This document shows, in pieces, positions 25,955 through 34,967 of a DNA stretch of 64,000 nucleotides. The notes below the pieces were generated by a model that was not told the DNA's origin, did not search any database, and saw only the letters and a list, made by a program, of their open reading frames with translations. The number at the start of each line of letters is the position of its first letter. The stretch's first letter is position 1. The position numbers were made by a program, and so were the translations under genes. The stretch is from NCBI GenBank assembly GCA_010092695.1, contig JAADJJ010000001.1:3658001-3722000 (forward strand), written 5' to 3'. This DNA comes from Enterobacteriaceae bacterium 4M9. GTDB taxonomy: Bacteria > Pseudomonadota > Gammaproteobacteria > Enterobacterales > Enterobacteriaceae.

Positions 25955-28369
25955 TTACTCCTGAAAATGGCGGAACAGCGCCCGCCCCTTCAGCAGGCGT
26001 GAGCCCAGCCAGCCTCCGCAAAGCAGCAGCAGAGTGCCGCCACATAACGGTAACGCCAGCCACAGCCGCCAGTCCGGCTGCCACGGGAAGTCAAAAACCT
26101 TCGTTTGCAGCAACGCCAGCGCCGTTTCTGCGCCAATTGCCGCCACCAGCCCCGCGACCGCGCCCAGTGCGGCAAACTCGCACCACAGCGTCTGGCGCAG
26201 CAGTTTTTTACCGGCGCCCAGTGTGCGGCAAACCACCAGTTCCTGATGGCGCTGGCGCATCCCGACCTGAACCTGCGCAAACAGCAGCAGCAGACCGCAG
26301 GCGGTCACCAGCACCACCATCACTTCCAGCGCCCGACTCACCTGCTCCAGTACCTGACCCACCTGCTGCAATATTGCTCCAATATCCAGCAGGCTGACGG
26401 TCGGGAACTCACGGTTAAGCTGCGTCAGCAAGGCGCTGCTACCATCCCAGCGCAGACTGGTCAGCCAACTCTGGGGCTGACCATCCAGCGCGCCTGGCGG
26501 GAAAATGAAATAGAAATTTGGCCGCAGGCTTTCCCAGTCCACTTTGCGCACGCTGGTGACCTTCGCACTGAAGGTTTGCGTGTCGCCGGTAAAACTAATG
26601 GTTTCACCAAGACGGATGTTCAGACGGTTTGCCAGCCCTTCTTCTATAGAAACCTCACCTTCGTAAGGCGGCCAGCTACCCGCCACAATCGGATTATGGC
26701 TCGGCTTCTGGCTCTGCCAGGTGAGGTTCAGTTCGCGGTTAAGCGCTTCGTCGCTGTTGCCTTCAGTCGACTGACCGTTAATCTGCGTCAGACGTGCACG
26801 CACGACCGGATACCATGCATCAGGAATGACCTGGCGCTCTGCCAGAAACTCTTTAAGCGGCTGCACCTGATTTGGTGAGATATTGACCAGGAAGTAGTTC
26901 GGGCTTTCCGGCGGTAGCTGCTGACGCCAGCGGTCCAGCAGGTCGCCACGCAGCATCAGCAGCAGCGCCAGTAGCATAAAGGAGAGAGAAAACGCCGCCA
27001 GTTGACTGAGCGTTGCCCACGGCTGGCGCAACAGACGGTTGACGGCCAGACGCAACGGCAGCCAGCTTACGCTCGCCCGCTTAAGCAGGCGCAGCAGCAC
27101 CCACCCTACGGCTCCGCACAGTGCTGCCAGCACCAGCGCCCCGGCCAGCACCGCCCACAACAGCGTGCTGCCGCCCATCAACAGTGCCAGCAGCGCCACC
27201 ACCACACCACTCACCAGCGGCAGCCAGATTTTCAGCGGCCAGACGTTGGCGACCGCATCCCGGCGTAGTACACGCACCGGTTGCGTCGCCAGCAGTAACC
27301 GCCACGGACGCAGTCCCACCAGCAATGAAATCGTCACCATTCCACCAATGGACCACAACCACGGCCACAGGCTGGCGGCAGGGAGCGACGTGGGTAGAAC
27401 GGGTTTGAGCAATTGTATTAACGCCGCTTCAAACCCCAGCCCCACCAGCCCGCCGGTAATAGCGGAAAGCAGTAATACCATCAGCCACTGGCCAATAATA
27501 AGCTTACGCAGCGCCTGGCGCCCGGCGCCAAGGGTTTTAAGTAGCGCCACCAGGTCGTAGCGACTGCGACAGTAATGGCTCATCGCCACCGCCACAGCGG
27601 CAACAGAGAGCAGCAAGGTGAGCATTGCACTTAACAGCAGGAACTGCTGTGAGCGTTCAAGAGATTTACCGAGCGCACCGTCATCCTGCTCAAGCCCTGT
27701 CCATTTGTGCTCGGCCTTAAGCTGCGGCAACAGCCAGGCCTCATAGCTCGCAAGCTGCCTGTCGCTACCACCAAATTTATAGCGCCACGTCAGGCGGCTA
27801 CCGGGCTGGACTGCGCCGGTTTTTTCTACGTCCGCCATATTCATCATCAGGCGTGGTGCCATACGAAACGGGTTAAAACCGCTGTCCGGCTCCTGAATGA
27901 CTTCACCCGCCACCCGCAACGTCGTATCGCCCACGTCGATAGCGTCACCAGGCTTTAGCTCCAGCAGCGCCAGTAACCGCGGCTCCACCAGCACCGTCCC
28001 CGGCTGCGGCTTGAGCCCTGCCGGGCGCGTTTGTAGCTCGCCATACATCGGATAAACGTTATCAACCGCCTTCACACTCGCAAGCTGCGGTTTGTCACCG
28101 GCAAACGTCATGGTGGAAAACGTCAGCTGGCGGCCTACCTTCAGCCCGTCCTGCTGCGCTTTCTCAAGCCAGGCTTGCGGCACCTCACGCGAAGCGCGAA
28201 GGGTGCGATCACCGGCCATAAACTCACGCGTCTGTTGGCTTAAACCCCGCTCCATGCGGTCGCTGATATTGCCCAGCGCCAGCACGCAGGCCACCGCCAG
28301 GCTCAGCGCCAGCCAGACAATTAAGAGAGAAGGAGAGCGCCATTCGCGCCAGAACCAGCGAGCAATCAT
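25955..28369 (-). CDS. ybbP: YbbP, ABC transporter permease (MacB/FtsX-like)
   Basis: An 804-residue inner-membrane permease of the same length and start (MIARWFWREWRSPSLLIVWL) as E. coli YbbP. It has one N-terminal membrane helix, large periplasmic domains, and further helix groups in the middle and at the C-terminus. That architecture is shared by lipoprotein- or effector-handling ABC systems. Its ATG overlaps the ybbA stop, and GGAGGA of the ybbA end acts as ribosome site. The cargo is unknown. The link with tesA suggests envelope or lipid roles. Confidence 0.93.
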   Translation of the reverse strand: MIARWFWREWRSPSLLIVWLALSLAVACVLALGNISDRMERGLSQQTREFMAGDRTLRASREVPQAWLEKAQQDGLKVGRQLTFSTMTFAGDKPQLASVKAVDNVYPMYGELQTRPAGLKPQPGTVLVEPRLLALLELKPGDAIDVGDTTLRVAGEVIQEPDSGFNPFRMAPRLMMNMADVEKTGAVQPGSRLTWRYKFGGSDRQLASYEAWLLPQLKAEHKWTGLEQDDGALGKSLERSQQFLLLSAMLTLLLSVAAVAVAMSHYCRSRYDLVALLKTLGAGRQALRKLIIGQWLMVLLLSAITGGLVGLGFEAALIQLLKPVLPTSLPAASLWPWLWSIGGMVTISLLVGLRPWRLLLATQPVRVLRRDAVANVWPLKIWLPLVSGVVVALLALLMGGSTLLWAVLAGALVLAALCGAVGWVLLRLLKRASVSWLPLRLAVNRLLRQPWATLSQLAAFSLSFMLLALLLMLRGDLLDRWRQQLPPESPNYFLVNISPNQVQPLKEFLAERQVIPDAWYPVVRARLTQINGQSTEGNSDEALNRELNLTWQSQKPSHNPIVAGSWPPYEGEVSIEEGLANRLNIRLGETISFTGDTQTFSAKVTSVRKVDWESLRPNFYFIFPPGALDGQPQSWLTSLRWDGSSALLTQLNREFPTVSLLDIGAILQQVGQVLEQVSRALEVMVVLVTACGLLLLFAQVQVGMRQRHQELVVCRTLGAGKKLLRQTLWCEFAALGAVAGLVAAIGAETALALLQTKVFDFPWQPDWRLWLALPLCGGTLLLLCGGWLGSRLLKGRALFRHFQE

Positions 28370-29052
28370 CACTCCTCCAGAAGCTTGCCGCCAACCAGAC
28401 GCAGCCGACGGTCGCAGCGCGCCGCCAGCCGTTCGTCATGGGTGACCAGAATAAGCGTTGTTGCGTGATCGCGGTTGAGAGAGAAAAGCAAATCCGCAAT
28501 GCGGTCGCCGGTTTGCCTGTCGAGGTTGCCGGTGGGTTCGTCGGCAAACAGTATCGCCGGGCGGCCGTTAAACGCGCGAGCCAGCGCCACGCGCTGCTGC
28601 TCACCGCCGGAAAGCTGGGCGGGAAGATGACTCAGGCGCTGGCCGAGGCCAAGCTGCTCAAGCAGCGTGCGCGCCTGTTCGCGACTCTCACTGTCGCGCT
28701 CACCGCGCAGCAGCGCCGGAAGCTGTACGTTCTCCAGCGCGTTAAGCGTCGGCACCAGCATAAAGGACTGGAACACAAAACCGATATTCTTTGCCCGCAG
28801 CGCCGCACGCGCCTCTTCGTCCATGTCGTGCAGCGGCTGGCCCAGCAGCCTCACTTCCCCGCTGGTGCCGTCATCCAGCCCCGCGAGAATGGAGAGCAAC
28901 GTCGATTTCCCTGAGCCCGACTCGCCAATCAGGGCAATGGTCTGCGCCGGTTTGACAAGTAGCTCAACTCCGGTAAGGATGGACAGCTCGTGCTCCCCCT
29001 CACCGACGGATTTCTTAAGATGATGAACTTCAACAATGTTTTCCGCTGGCAT
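28369..29052 (-). CDS. ybbA: YbbA, ABC transporter ATP-binding protein
   Basis: A 227-residue ATPase with Walker A GESGSGKST, the signature LSGGEQQRVALARAF and Walker B ILFADEPTGNLD. It is the LolD/MacB-type partner of YbbP. The start MPAENIVEVHHLKK matches E. coli. Its 5' end overlaps the divergent tesA gene by 33 bases, so both promoters must lie within the opposite coding regions. Confidence 0.95.
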   Translation of the reverse strand: MPAENIVEVHHLKKSVGEGEHELSILTGVELLVKPAQTIALIGESGSGKSTLLSILAGLDDGTSGEVRLLGQPLHDMDEEARAALRAKNIGFVFQSFMLVPTLNALENVQLPALLRGERDSESREQARTLLEQLGLGQRLSHLPAQLSGGEQQRVALARAFNGRPAILFADEPTGNLDRQTGDRIADLLFSLNRDHATTLILVTHDERLAARCDRRLRLVGGKLLEE

Positions 29053-29646
29053 TTGCCCTTCCTGTTGCTGGCGTTGTTAACCTTTCGCGCCGCGGCAGCG
29101 GACACGTTGTTAATTCTGGGTGACAGTCTTAGCGCGGGTTACCGTATGTCTGCAAGCGCCGCCTGGCCCGCGTTGCTGAATAATAAGTGGCAACCGGACA
29201 CTAACGTGGTCAATGCGAGCATCAGCGGCGATACCGCTGACCAGGCCCTTGCCCGCCTGCCAACGCTGCTTAAGCAGCACAAGCCGCGCTGGGTACTGAT
29301 TGAGCTTGGCGGTAACGACGGGCTGCGTGGATTTGCCCCCGCCGATATTGAAGCGACGCTGCGTAAAACCATTGATGCCGTGAAGGCCGCCAACGCACAA
29401 CCGATGCTGATGCAGATTAGACTGCCCGCCAATTACGGACGGCGCTACAACGCAGCCTTCAGCGCTATCTATCCGCAGCTCTCTGAACAATACACAATCC
29501 CGCTACTGCCTTTCTTTATGGAAGAGGTTTATCTCAAACCCGAATGGATGCAGGAGGATGGCATTCACCCCAGTCAGGCGGCTCAGCCGTTTATTGCCGA
29601 CTGGATGGCCGAAAAACTGGCTCCACTAGTTAAACACGACTCCTGA
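29020..29646 (+). CDS. tesA: TesA, multifunctional thioesterase I / lysophospholipase
   Basis: The 208-residue periplasmic SGNH hydrolase starts at MMNFNNVFRWHLPF, as in E. coli. A signal peptide ends at about residue 26 (TFRAAA). The catalytic triad is S36 (GDSLSAG), D180 and H183 (EDGIHP), with the oxyanion residue N99 in GGND. It hydrolyses acyl-CoA and lysophospholipids. The gene is divergent from ybbA and overlaps it. Confidence 0.97.
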   Translation: MMNFNNVFRWHLPFLLLALLTFRAAAADTLLILGDSLSAGYRMSASAAWPALLNNKWQPDTNVVNASISGDTADQALARLPTLLKQHKPRWVLIELGGNDGLRGFAPADIEATLRKTIDAVKAANAQPMLMQIRLPANYGRRYNAAFSAIYPQLSEQYTIPLLPFFMEEVYLKPEWMQEDGIHPSQAAQPFIADWMAEKLAPLVKHDS

Positions 29647-29674
29647 TAAATCAGGCAACGACTGGCGTAAAGTT

Positions 29675-30445
29675 ATGCAAAAAAGCATCTTAATTACCGG
29701 CTGCTCCAGCGGCATTGGCCTTGCCAGCGCACACGCGCTGCGTGGGAATGGTTGGCGCGTACTGGCAGCCTGCCGTAAGGCAGAAGACGTCGCGCGCATG
29801 GATGCACTCGGTTTTACCGGCATCGAGCTTGACCTTGATTGCCCACAAAGCGTGGAGCGCGCCGCCGCGCGCGTGATTGCGCTGACCGACAACCGTCTGT
29901 ACGGGCTTTTCAACAACGCGGGCTATGGGGTCTACGGGCCGCTTACCAGCATCAGCCGTGAGCAGATGGAGCAACAGTTTTCCGCTAACTTCTTTGGCGC
30001 ACACCAGCTCACCATGCTGTTGCTGCCCGCCATGACGGCTCACCGCGAAGGGCGTATTGTGATGACCAGTTCAGTGATGGGACTGATTTCCACGCCAGGG
30101 CGCGGCGCCTATGCGGCAAGCAAATATGCGCTGGAGGCCTGGTCAGATGCGCTACGCATGGAGCTTCGCCACAGCGGTATTAGCGTGAGCCTGATTGAAC
30201 CAGGCCCGATTCGCACGCAGTTTACCGAAAACGTGAACCAGACCCGCAGCGATCACCCCGTCGAAAACCCTGGCATTGCCGCACGCTTTACGCTTGGTCC
30301 AGAGGCGGTGGTTGCCAAAGTACGCCATGCGTTTGAAAGCCCCAGGCCACGCCTGCGCTATCCGGTGACGCTGGTCAGCCACGCCGTTGGCGTGCTCAAA
30401 CGCCTGCTGCCTGCTCGCCTGATGGATAAAATATTACAGGGCTGA
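29675..30445 (+). CDS. ybbO: YbbO, SDR-family oxidoreductase
   Basis: A 256-residue short-chain dehydrogenase, the same length as E. coli YbbO. ITGCSSGIG near residue 7 binds NADP(H), NNAG is near 84, and the catalytic YxxxK is in AYAASKYALEAW. E. coli YbbO reduces medium- and long-chain aldehydes. It follows tesA by 28 bases and is probably cotranscribed. Confidence 0.95.
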   Translation: MQKSILITGCSSGIGLASAHALRGNGWRVLAACRKAEDVARMDALGFTGIELDLDCPQSVERAAARVIALTDNRLYGLFNNAGYGVYGPLTSISREQMEQQFSANFFGAHQLTMLLLPAMTAHREGRIVMTSSVMGLISTPGRGAYAASKYALEAWSDALRMELRHSGISVSLIEPGPIRTQFTENVNQTRSDHPVENPGIAARFTLGPEAVVAKVRHAFESPRPRLRYPVTLVSHAVGVLKRLLPARLMDKILQG

Positions 30446-30474
30446 GTTGAAGCTACGGTCGCAAGCCCCTATAT
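30446..30474 (+). promoter_or_regulatory. Candidate sigma-32 promoter of cnoX
   Basis: GTTGAAG (30446-30452), 13 bases, then CCCCTATAT resembles the heat-shock consensus CTTGAAA-N13-17-CCCCATNT. It lies about 40 bases before the cnoX start. Confidence 0.5.
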
Positions 30475-30510
30475 AACAGCTATATGCCATAAACAGACAG
30501 AGAGTGACTC

Positions 30511-31365
30511 ATGTCCGCACAGAACATTATCGACATTAGCGAAGCGAACCTGCACCAGGTATTGGATAGTTCCATGACCGTTCCGGTTCTGTTCTATTTC
30601 TGGTCAGCGCGCAGCCAGCACTGCGAGCAGCTGACGCCGGTGCTGGAAGGTCTGGCAAATCAGTACCACGGACAGTTTATTCTGGCGAAGGTCGATTGCG
30701 ATGCTGAACAAATGGTCGCTGCACAGTTTGGCCTGCGCGCCATTCCTACCGTTTATCTGTTCCAGAACGGCCAGCCGGTAGACGGCTTCCAGGGCCCGCA
30801 GCCGGAAGAAGCCATCCGCGCGCTGCTTGATAAAGTGCTGCCGCGCGAAGAAGAACTCAAAGCCCAGCAGGCGATGCAGCTAATCCAGGAAGGCAAACAC
30901 GACGAAGCCCTGCCGCTGCTTAAAGAGGCCTGGCAGTTGTCTAACCAGGACAGCGAAATCGGCCTGCTGCTGGCTGAAACCCAGATTGCCCTGAGCCGCC
31001 CGGACGACGCCGAAGCGGTACTGAAAACCATTCCGTTGCAGGACCAGGACACCCGTTACCAGGGGCTGGTGGCGCAAATCGATCTGCTGCGCCAGGCGGC
31101 CGACACGCCGGAAATCCAGCACCTGCTGGAGCAAGTGGCGCAACACCCGCAAGATGCCGCGCTTGCCGTGCAACTGGCGCTACAATTGCACCAGGTTAAC
31201 CGCAATGAAGAGGCGCTGGAGCTGCTGTTTGGCCATTTACGTACGGACCTGAGTGCCGCAGACGGCCAGGTACGTAAAACCTTCCAGGAAATCCTCTCCG
31301 CGATGGGCACCGGCGACGCGCTGGCATCAAAATACCGCCGCCAGCTCTACTCGCTGCTTTACTGA
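30511..31365 (+). CDS. cnoX: CnoX (YbbN), chaperedoxin
   Basis: A 284-residue protein with an N-terminal thioredoxin-fold domain and a C-terminal TPR-like helical domain. The active site reads WSARSQHC, so Ser35 replaces the first cysteine of the usual CxxC and C38 remains, as in E. coli CnoX. It acts as a holdase activated by bleach and passes clients to GroEL and DnaK. A possible heat-shock promoter precedes it. Confidence 0.96.
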   Translation: MSAQNIIDISEANLHQVLDSSMTVPVLFYFWSARSQHCEQLTPVLEGLANQYHGQFILAKVDCDAEQMVAAQFGLRAIPTVYLFQNGQPVDGFQGPQPEEAIRALLDKVLPREEELKAQQAMQLIQEGKHDEALPLLKEAWQLSNQDSEIGLLLAETQIALSRPDDAEAVLKTIPLQDQDTRYQGLVAQIDLLRQAADTPEIQHLLEQVAQHPQDAALAVQLALQLHQVNRNEEALELLFGHLRTDLSAADGQVRKTFQEILSAMGTGDALASKYRRQLYSLLY

Positions 31366-31473
31366 TGCCCGGCGATTAAATTACGAACCAACGCTCAACC
31401 TGACGTGGAAAGACGGGCTTCTTTCCACGTTCACCGCTAAAATAACCTCTAAAAACAACAGGAGGTTAATTCA

Positions 31474-32391
31474 ATGTTAATGGTGATTGCCGTTCTTATC
31501 GTCGTCGCGCTGGTTATTGTCAGCGCGGGCGTCAAAATTGTGCCTCAGGGGTTTCAGTGGACCGTTGAGCGCTTTGGTCGCTATACCCGCACGTTACAGC
31601 CGGGCCTTAACCTTGTGGTGCCTTTCATGGACCGCATTGGCCGCAAAATCAACATGATGGAGCAGGTGCTCGACATCCCCTCCCAGGAAGTTATCTCTAA
31701 AGACAACGCCAACGTCACCATTGACGCGGTGTGCTTTATCCAGGTTATCGACCCGGCCAAAGCCGCTTATGAGGTCAGCAACCTCGACCTTGCTATCGTT
31801 AACCTCACCATGACTAACATCCGTACCGTGCTGGGTTCGATGGAGCTTGACGAAATGCTGTCCCAGCGCGACAGAATCAACAGCCGTCTGCTGCACATTG
31901 TGGATGACGCCACCAATCCGTGGGGCATCAAAGTCACACGTATTGAAATCCGCGATGTGCGCCCGCCGGAGGAGCTTATCACCTCCATGAACGCACAGAT
32001 GAAGGCCGAACGAACCAAACGCGCCTACATCCTTGAAGCCGAGGGCGTGCGCCAGGCTGAAATCCTCAAAGCCGAAGGTGAGAAGCAGTCGCAGATCCTC
32101 AAAGCCGAAGGTGAGCGCCAGTCCGCGTTTCTGCAGGCTGAGGCCCGTGAGCGTTCTGCTGAGGCCGAAGCCCGCGCCACCAAAATGGTGTCCGAGGCAA
32201 TTGCCGCCGGTGACATCCAGGCCGTGAACTACTTTGTGGCCCAGAAATACACCGATGCATTGCAGCAAATTGGCTCGGCCGATAACAGCAAAGTCGTGCT
32301 GATGCCGCTGGATGCCAGCAGCCTGATGGGCTCCATTGCCGGGATTAGCGAGTTGATTGGTGAGAGCCGAAACGGGCGTAAACCGTCATGA
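31474..32391 (+). CDS. qmcA: QmcA, SPFH/band 7 membrane protein
   Basis: A 305-residue stomatin-like protein with one N-terminal membrane helix (about 2-20), an SPFH domain beginning at VPQGFQWTVERFGRY, and a long coiled coil of EAEGVRQAEILKAEG-type repeats (about 185-235). E. coli QmcA is a multimeric inner-membrane scaffold linked to FtsH. The start has AACAGGAGG upstream. The stop overlaps the ybbJ ATG (ATGA). Confidence 0.96.
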   Translation: MLMVIAVLIVVALVIVSAGVKIVPQGFQWTVERFGRYTRTLQPGLNLVVPFMDRIGRKINMMEQVLDIPSQEVISKDNANVTIDAVCFIQVIDPAKAAYEVSNLDLAIVNLTMTNIRTVLGSMELDEMLSQRDRINSRLLHIVDDATNPWGIKVTRIEIRDVRPPEELITSMNAQMKAERTKRAYILEAEGVRQAEILKAEGEKQSQILKAEGERQSAFLQAEARERSAEAEARATKMVSEAIAAGDIQAVNYFVAQKYTDALQQIGSADNSKVVLMPLDASSLMGSIAGISELIGESRNGRKPS

Positions 32392-32837
32392 TCGCCGCCA
32401 TTGTCGCCCATCCTCATGTGTTTTGGCTGACGCTCGGCGGCCTGCTGCTGGCTGCCGAAATGCTTGGCACCGGCGGCTGGTTGCTGTGGTGCGGCGTGGC
32501 GGCGGTGGTCACCGGCGTGGTGACGTGGATTATCCCGCTGAACCTCGAATGGCAGGGCGTATGCTTTGCGGTGCTGACAGTATTGAGTGCGTTTTTATGG
32601 TGGCGCTGGCTGGCACGCCGCAACGCTGATGTGAAACCTGAAAATACCCTCAATCAACGCGGGCAGTCGCTGGTTGGCCGGGAACTGGTGCTCGATGAAG
32701 CGCTGGTCAACGGGCGTGGCAACGCCCGCGTGGGTGACAGCCGCTGGCCGGTGCAGGCAGATACAGACCTGCCCGCAGGCAGCCAGGTGGTCGTCACCGC
32801 CGTCGAGGGCATTACGCTCAGAATAAAAGTACGATAG
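32388..32837 (+). CDS. ybbJ: YbbJ, NfeD-like membrane protein
   Basis: A 149-residue protein with two to three N-terminal membrane segments and a C-terminal OB-fold domain (SLVGRELVLDEALVNGRGNA ... DSRWPV). NfeD-like proteins pair with SPFH proteins, here QmcA, and are translationally coupled to them by a four-base overlap. A terminator follows. Confidence 0.93.
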   Translation: MIAAIVAHPHVFWLTLGGLLLAAEMLGTGGWLLWCGVAAVVTGVVTWIIPLNLEWQGVCFAVLTVLSAFLWWRWLARRNADVKPENTLNQRGQSLVGRELVLDEALVNGRGNARVGDSRWPVQADTDLPAGSQVVVTAVEGITLRIKVR

Positions 32838-32840
32838 ATA

Positions 32841-32863
32841 AAAGGGCCAGCAGGCCCTTTTTT
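32841..32863. terminator. Terminator between ybbJ and cueR
   Basis: AAAGGGCC and GGCCCTTT form a perfect stem with a four-base loop, followed by further T residues on the plus strand. Confidence 0.88.
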
Positions 32864-32911
32864 CACAAGCGCATCACCACGCTTGCGCCAGAGTTTAGCC
32901 CCCGCCCCGCA

Positions 32912-33316
32912 CTACTTCCCGCTATGGCAGCAGCCAGACAGCCCGTTGATGATAGGACAATCGGCGCTGTCGTCACCGGGGCAACTTTCAGCCAGTTCAA
33001 GCAATTGCTTACGCATACTGCTCAGTTCGGCAATATGGCGCTCAATCTCTGCAACCTTTTGCAGCGTGCGCGCTTTCACGTCCGCGCTGTGGCGTGCGGG
33101 ATTGTTAAAGAGCGCCACCAGTTCACCGCACTCTTCCAGGTTAAAACCTACCTGGCGAGCCTGGCGCAGCAGCGTCAGCTCATCAAGATGCTTTTGCCCG
33201 TAGCTGCGATAGCCGTTTTCGGCGCGCAGCGGCGGCGTCACCAGTCCTTTTTCTTCATAAAAGCGAATCGCCTTGCTGGTAAGACCGGTGCGTTTCGCCA
33301 CGTCGCTGATATTCAT
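32912..33316 (-). CDS. cueR: CueR, copper-responsive MerR-family activator
   Basis: The 134-residue regulator starts at MNISDVAKRTGLTSKAIRFY, preceded by AGGAGGAG. The upstream in-frame ATG is not used in homologues. It has a MerR winged-helix domain, a dimer coiled coil and the Cu(I)-binding cysteines C112 and C120 in CPGDDSADC. A C-terminal Cys pair (CCH) is also present. It activates copA, whose promoter at 36380 contains a matching dyad. Confidence 0.97.
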   Translation of the reverse strand: MNISDVAKRTGLTSKAIRFYEEKGLVTPPLRAENGYRSYGQKHLDELTLLRQARQVGFNLEECGELVALFNNPARHSADVKARTLQKVAEIERHIAELSSMRKQLLELAESCPGDDSADCPIINGLSGCCHSGK

Positions 33317-33394
33317 GACTCCTCCTGACCGGCGCACTTACGCCCGGTTAATCGCTTCATTTTACGCTTCTGTGCATAAAAATGGCGCGAAAGA

Positions 33395-33423
33395 TTGTAG
33401 GGCGTCGCGACCGGTCACATAAT
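33395..33423 (+). promoter_or_regulatory. Candidate sigma-70 promoter with palindrome, upstream of transglutaminase operon
   Basis: TTGTAG (33395-33400), a 17-base spacer and CATAAT (33418-33423) form a plausible promoter. The spacer contains the palindrome GACCGGTC at 33409-33416, which could be an operator. Confidence 0.45.
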
Positions 33424-33490
33424 ATGCCCCGGCGTCCGCAGTTGCGGCGCTAAGCTCCAGCTTTATCTGGATGCATAAAAGGAAAAAGAG

Positions 33491-34633
33491 ATGCAAAGGC
33501 GACACTTTCTTAAGGGCGCAGCGGCCCTGTCTACACTGGGGCTGGTCACTCCCACACTGGCACAAAGCGCACCCACAGCAGCGCCTGCCACCGCCCCCAC
33601 GGCACGCCGCCGCTTTGTGATGACGCAAACCTACAATATTAAACCGCCGCAAGGCTCCGAAGGCGTGGTTAAACTTTGGATCCCGGTGCCGGAAGATACC
33701 GCCTTTCAGCAACTACTGAACCTCTCTTTTTCTGGTAACTACCAGCAGGCCTGGCTCACAGCCAACAACAAGTATGGCGCAAAAACTCTGTTTGCCACCT
33801 GGCCTGACGCCAGCGGCAAGATGGAAGTTAAGGTAGAGATGCTGCTTGAAACTCAGGACTGGGAACCGCTGAAAAGCGGCAAACTGGACGGCTGGCAGGT
33901 GCCAGAGGACGCCATTGTTATCCCGGTAGAAGTCCAGCCCTTCCTGCAACCCACGCCGCACATTCCAGTCGACGGTCTGGTTAAAGAAACCGCGCTGAAA
34001 ATCATCGGCACTGAAAAGGCACCGCTTAAGCAGGCGCGCCTCATCCACGACTGGGTGCGCACTAACATGCACCGCGATGATTCCGTTATTGGCTGCGGCA
34101 CCGGCGATGTGGGAGAGATCCTCAAATCCGGCAAGCTTGGCGGCAAATGTACCGACATTAACTCGGTGTTTGTGGCCCTGTGCCGCGCCGCCGGGATCCC
34201 GGCGCGCGAAATGTTCGGCATTCGCCTGGGTGCCTCACGCAAACTGGCCCAATACTCAAAAGGTGCCTTCGGCAGCGCAGACGCCAACGGTGTGGCAAAA
34301 ATCAACGCCGCCCAGCACTGTCGCGCCATGTTCTGGCTGGCTGGTTACGGCTGGCTTCCGGCTGACCCGGCAGACGTGACAAAAATGCGCCTGGCTGAGA
34401 AAAAAGAGAGCGGCAACCCGGACGTTGAGGCCGTTAACGAATACCTGTTCGGTAATATCGAAATGAACTGGGTAGGCTTTAACCACGGGCGTGATTTTGC
34501 ACTGTCACCGCAGGCAGAGCAGGGCGACATCAACAACTTTGGCTATCCTTATGCCGAAGTGGACGGCGACCCGGTCAACTTCTACGATCCGGCGGCATTC
34601 AGCTATGAATACATCAGCACCGAGCAACGCTAA
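33491..34633 (+). CDS. Tat-exported transglutaminase-like protein
   Basis: The 380-residue product starts MQRRHFLKGAAALSTLG, a twin-arginine signal, so a folded and perhaps cofactor-bearing protein is exported to the periplasm. The C-terminal half is a transglutaminase/protease-like domain with a putative triad Cys220 (LGGKCTDIN), His276 (NAAQHCRAMFW) and Asp292 (PADPAD). The ribosome site is AAGGAAAAAGAG. The next two genes overlap it and each other and encode MerT- and MerP-like proteins, so it is the first gene of a metal-linked operon between cueR and copA. The substrate is unknown. Confidence 0.85.
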   Translation: MQRRHFLKGAAALSTLGLVTPTLAQSAPTAAPATAPTARRRFVMTQTYNIKPPQGSEGVVKLWIPVPEDTAFQQLLNLSFSGNYQQAWLTANNKYGAKTLFATWPDASGKMEVKVEMLLETQDWEPLKSGKLDGWQVPEDAIVIPVEVQPFLQPTPHIPVDGLVKETALKIIGTEKAPLKQARLIHDWVRTNMHRDDSVIGCGTGDVGEILKSGKLGGKCTDINSVFVALCRAAGIPAREMFGIRLGASRKLAQYSKGAFGSADANGVAKINAAQHCRAMFWLAGYGWLPADPADVTKMRLAEKKESGNPDVEAVNEYLFGNIEMNWVGFNHGRDFALSPQAEQGDINNFGYPYAEVDGDPVNFYDPAAFSYEYISTEQR

Positions 34634-34967
34634 AGGGCCGCTGATGACGCTTGCCGCAGCGCTGGCTGCGGCACTGGCGTCCAGCTTTTGCTGCATCGGC
34701 CCATTGCTGTACCTGCTGTTTGGCGTTTCCGCCGCCGGGCTGACCGCTCTGCCGGGACTGGCCTGGCTGCAAATCCCGATGATTGTGCTGGCAGTCGGGC
34801 TGATGGCGCGCGGCTTCTGGCGGCTGTATCTGTCGCCACGCCCGGTCTGCGTGAACATCGTCAGCCTGCGCACGCTGCGCGTGCTTTACTGGCTGGCAGT
34901 ACCGCTCCTGCTCGTTCTGGTGAGCTGGCCTTATGTCCTGCCCTGGTTTATGGGAATAAGCGAATGA
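34605..34967 (+). CDS. MerT-like small inner-membrane transport protein
   Basis: A 120-residue protein with three hydrophobic segments. A cysteine pair (C29, C30) lies in the first helix (LASSFCCIGPLLYLLFG), as in the mercury transporter MerT. A second cysteine lies in the loop SPRPVCVNI where MerT has its pair. The start at 34605 is chosen because it aligns with MerT N-termini. An ATG at 34644 with AAAGGG upstream is an alternative. It overlaps the transglutaminase gene and its stop overlaps the MerP-like ATG. The transported metal is unknown. Its location suggests copper. Confidence 0.78.
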   Translation: MNTSAPSNAKGPLMTLAAALAAALASSFCCIGPLLYLLFGVSAAGLTALPGLAWLQIPMIVLAVGLMARGFWRLYLSPRPVCVNIVSLRTLRVLYWLAVPLLLVLVSWPYVLPWFMGISE

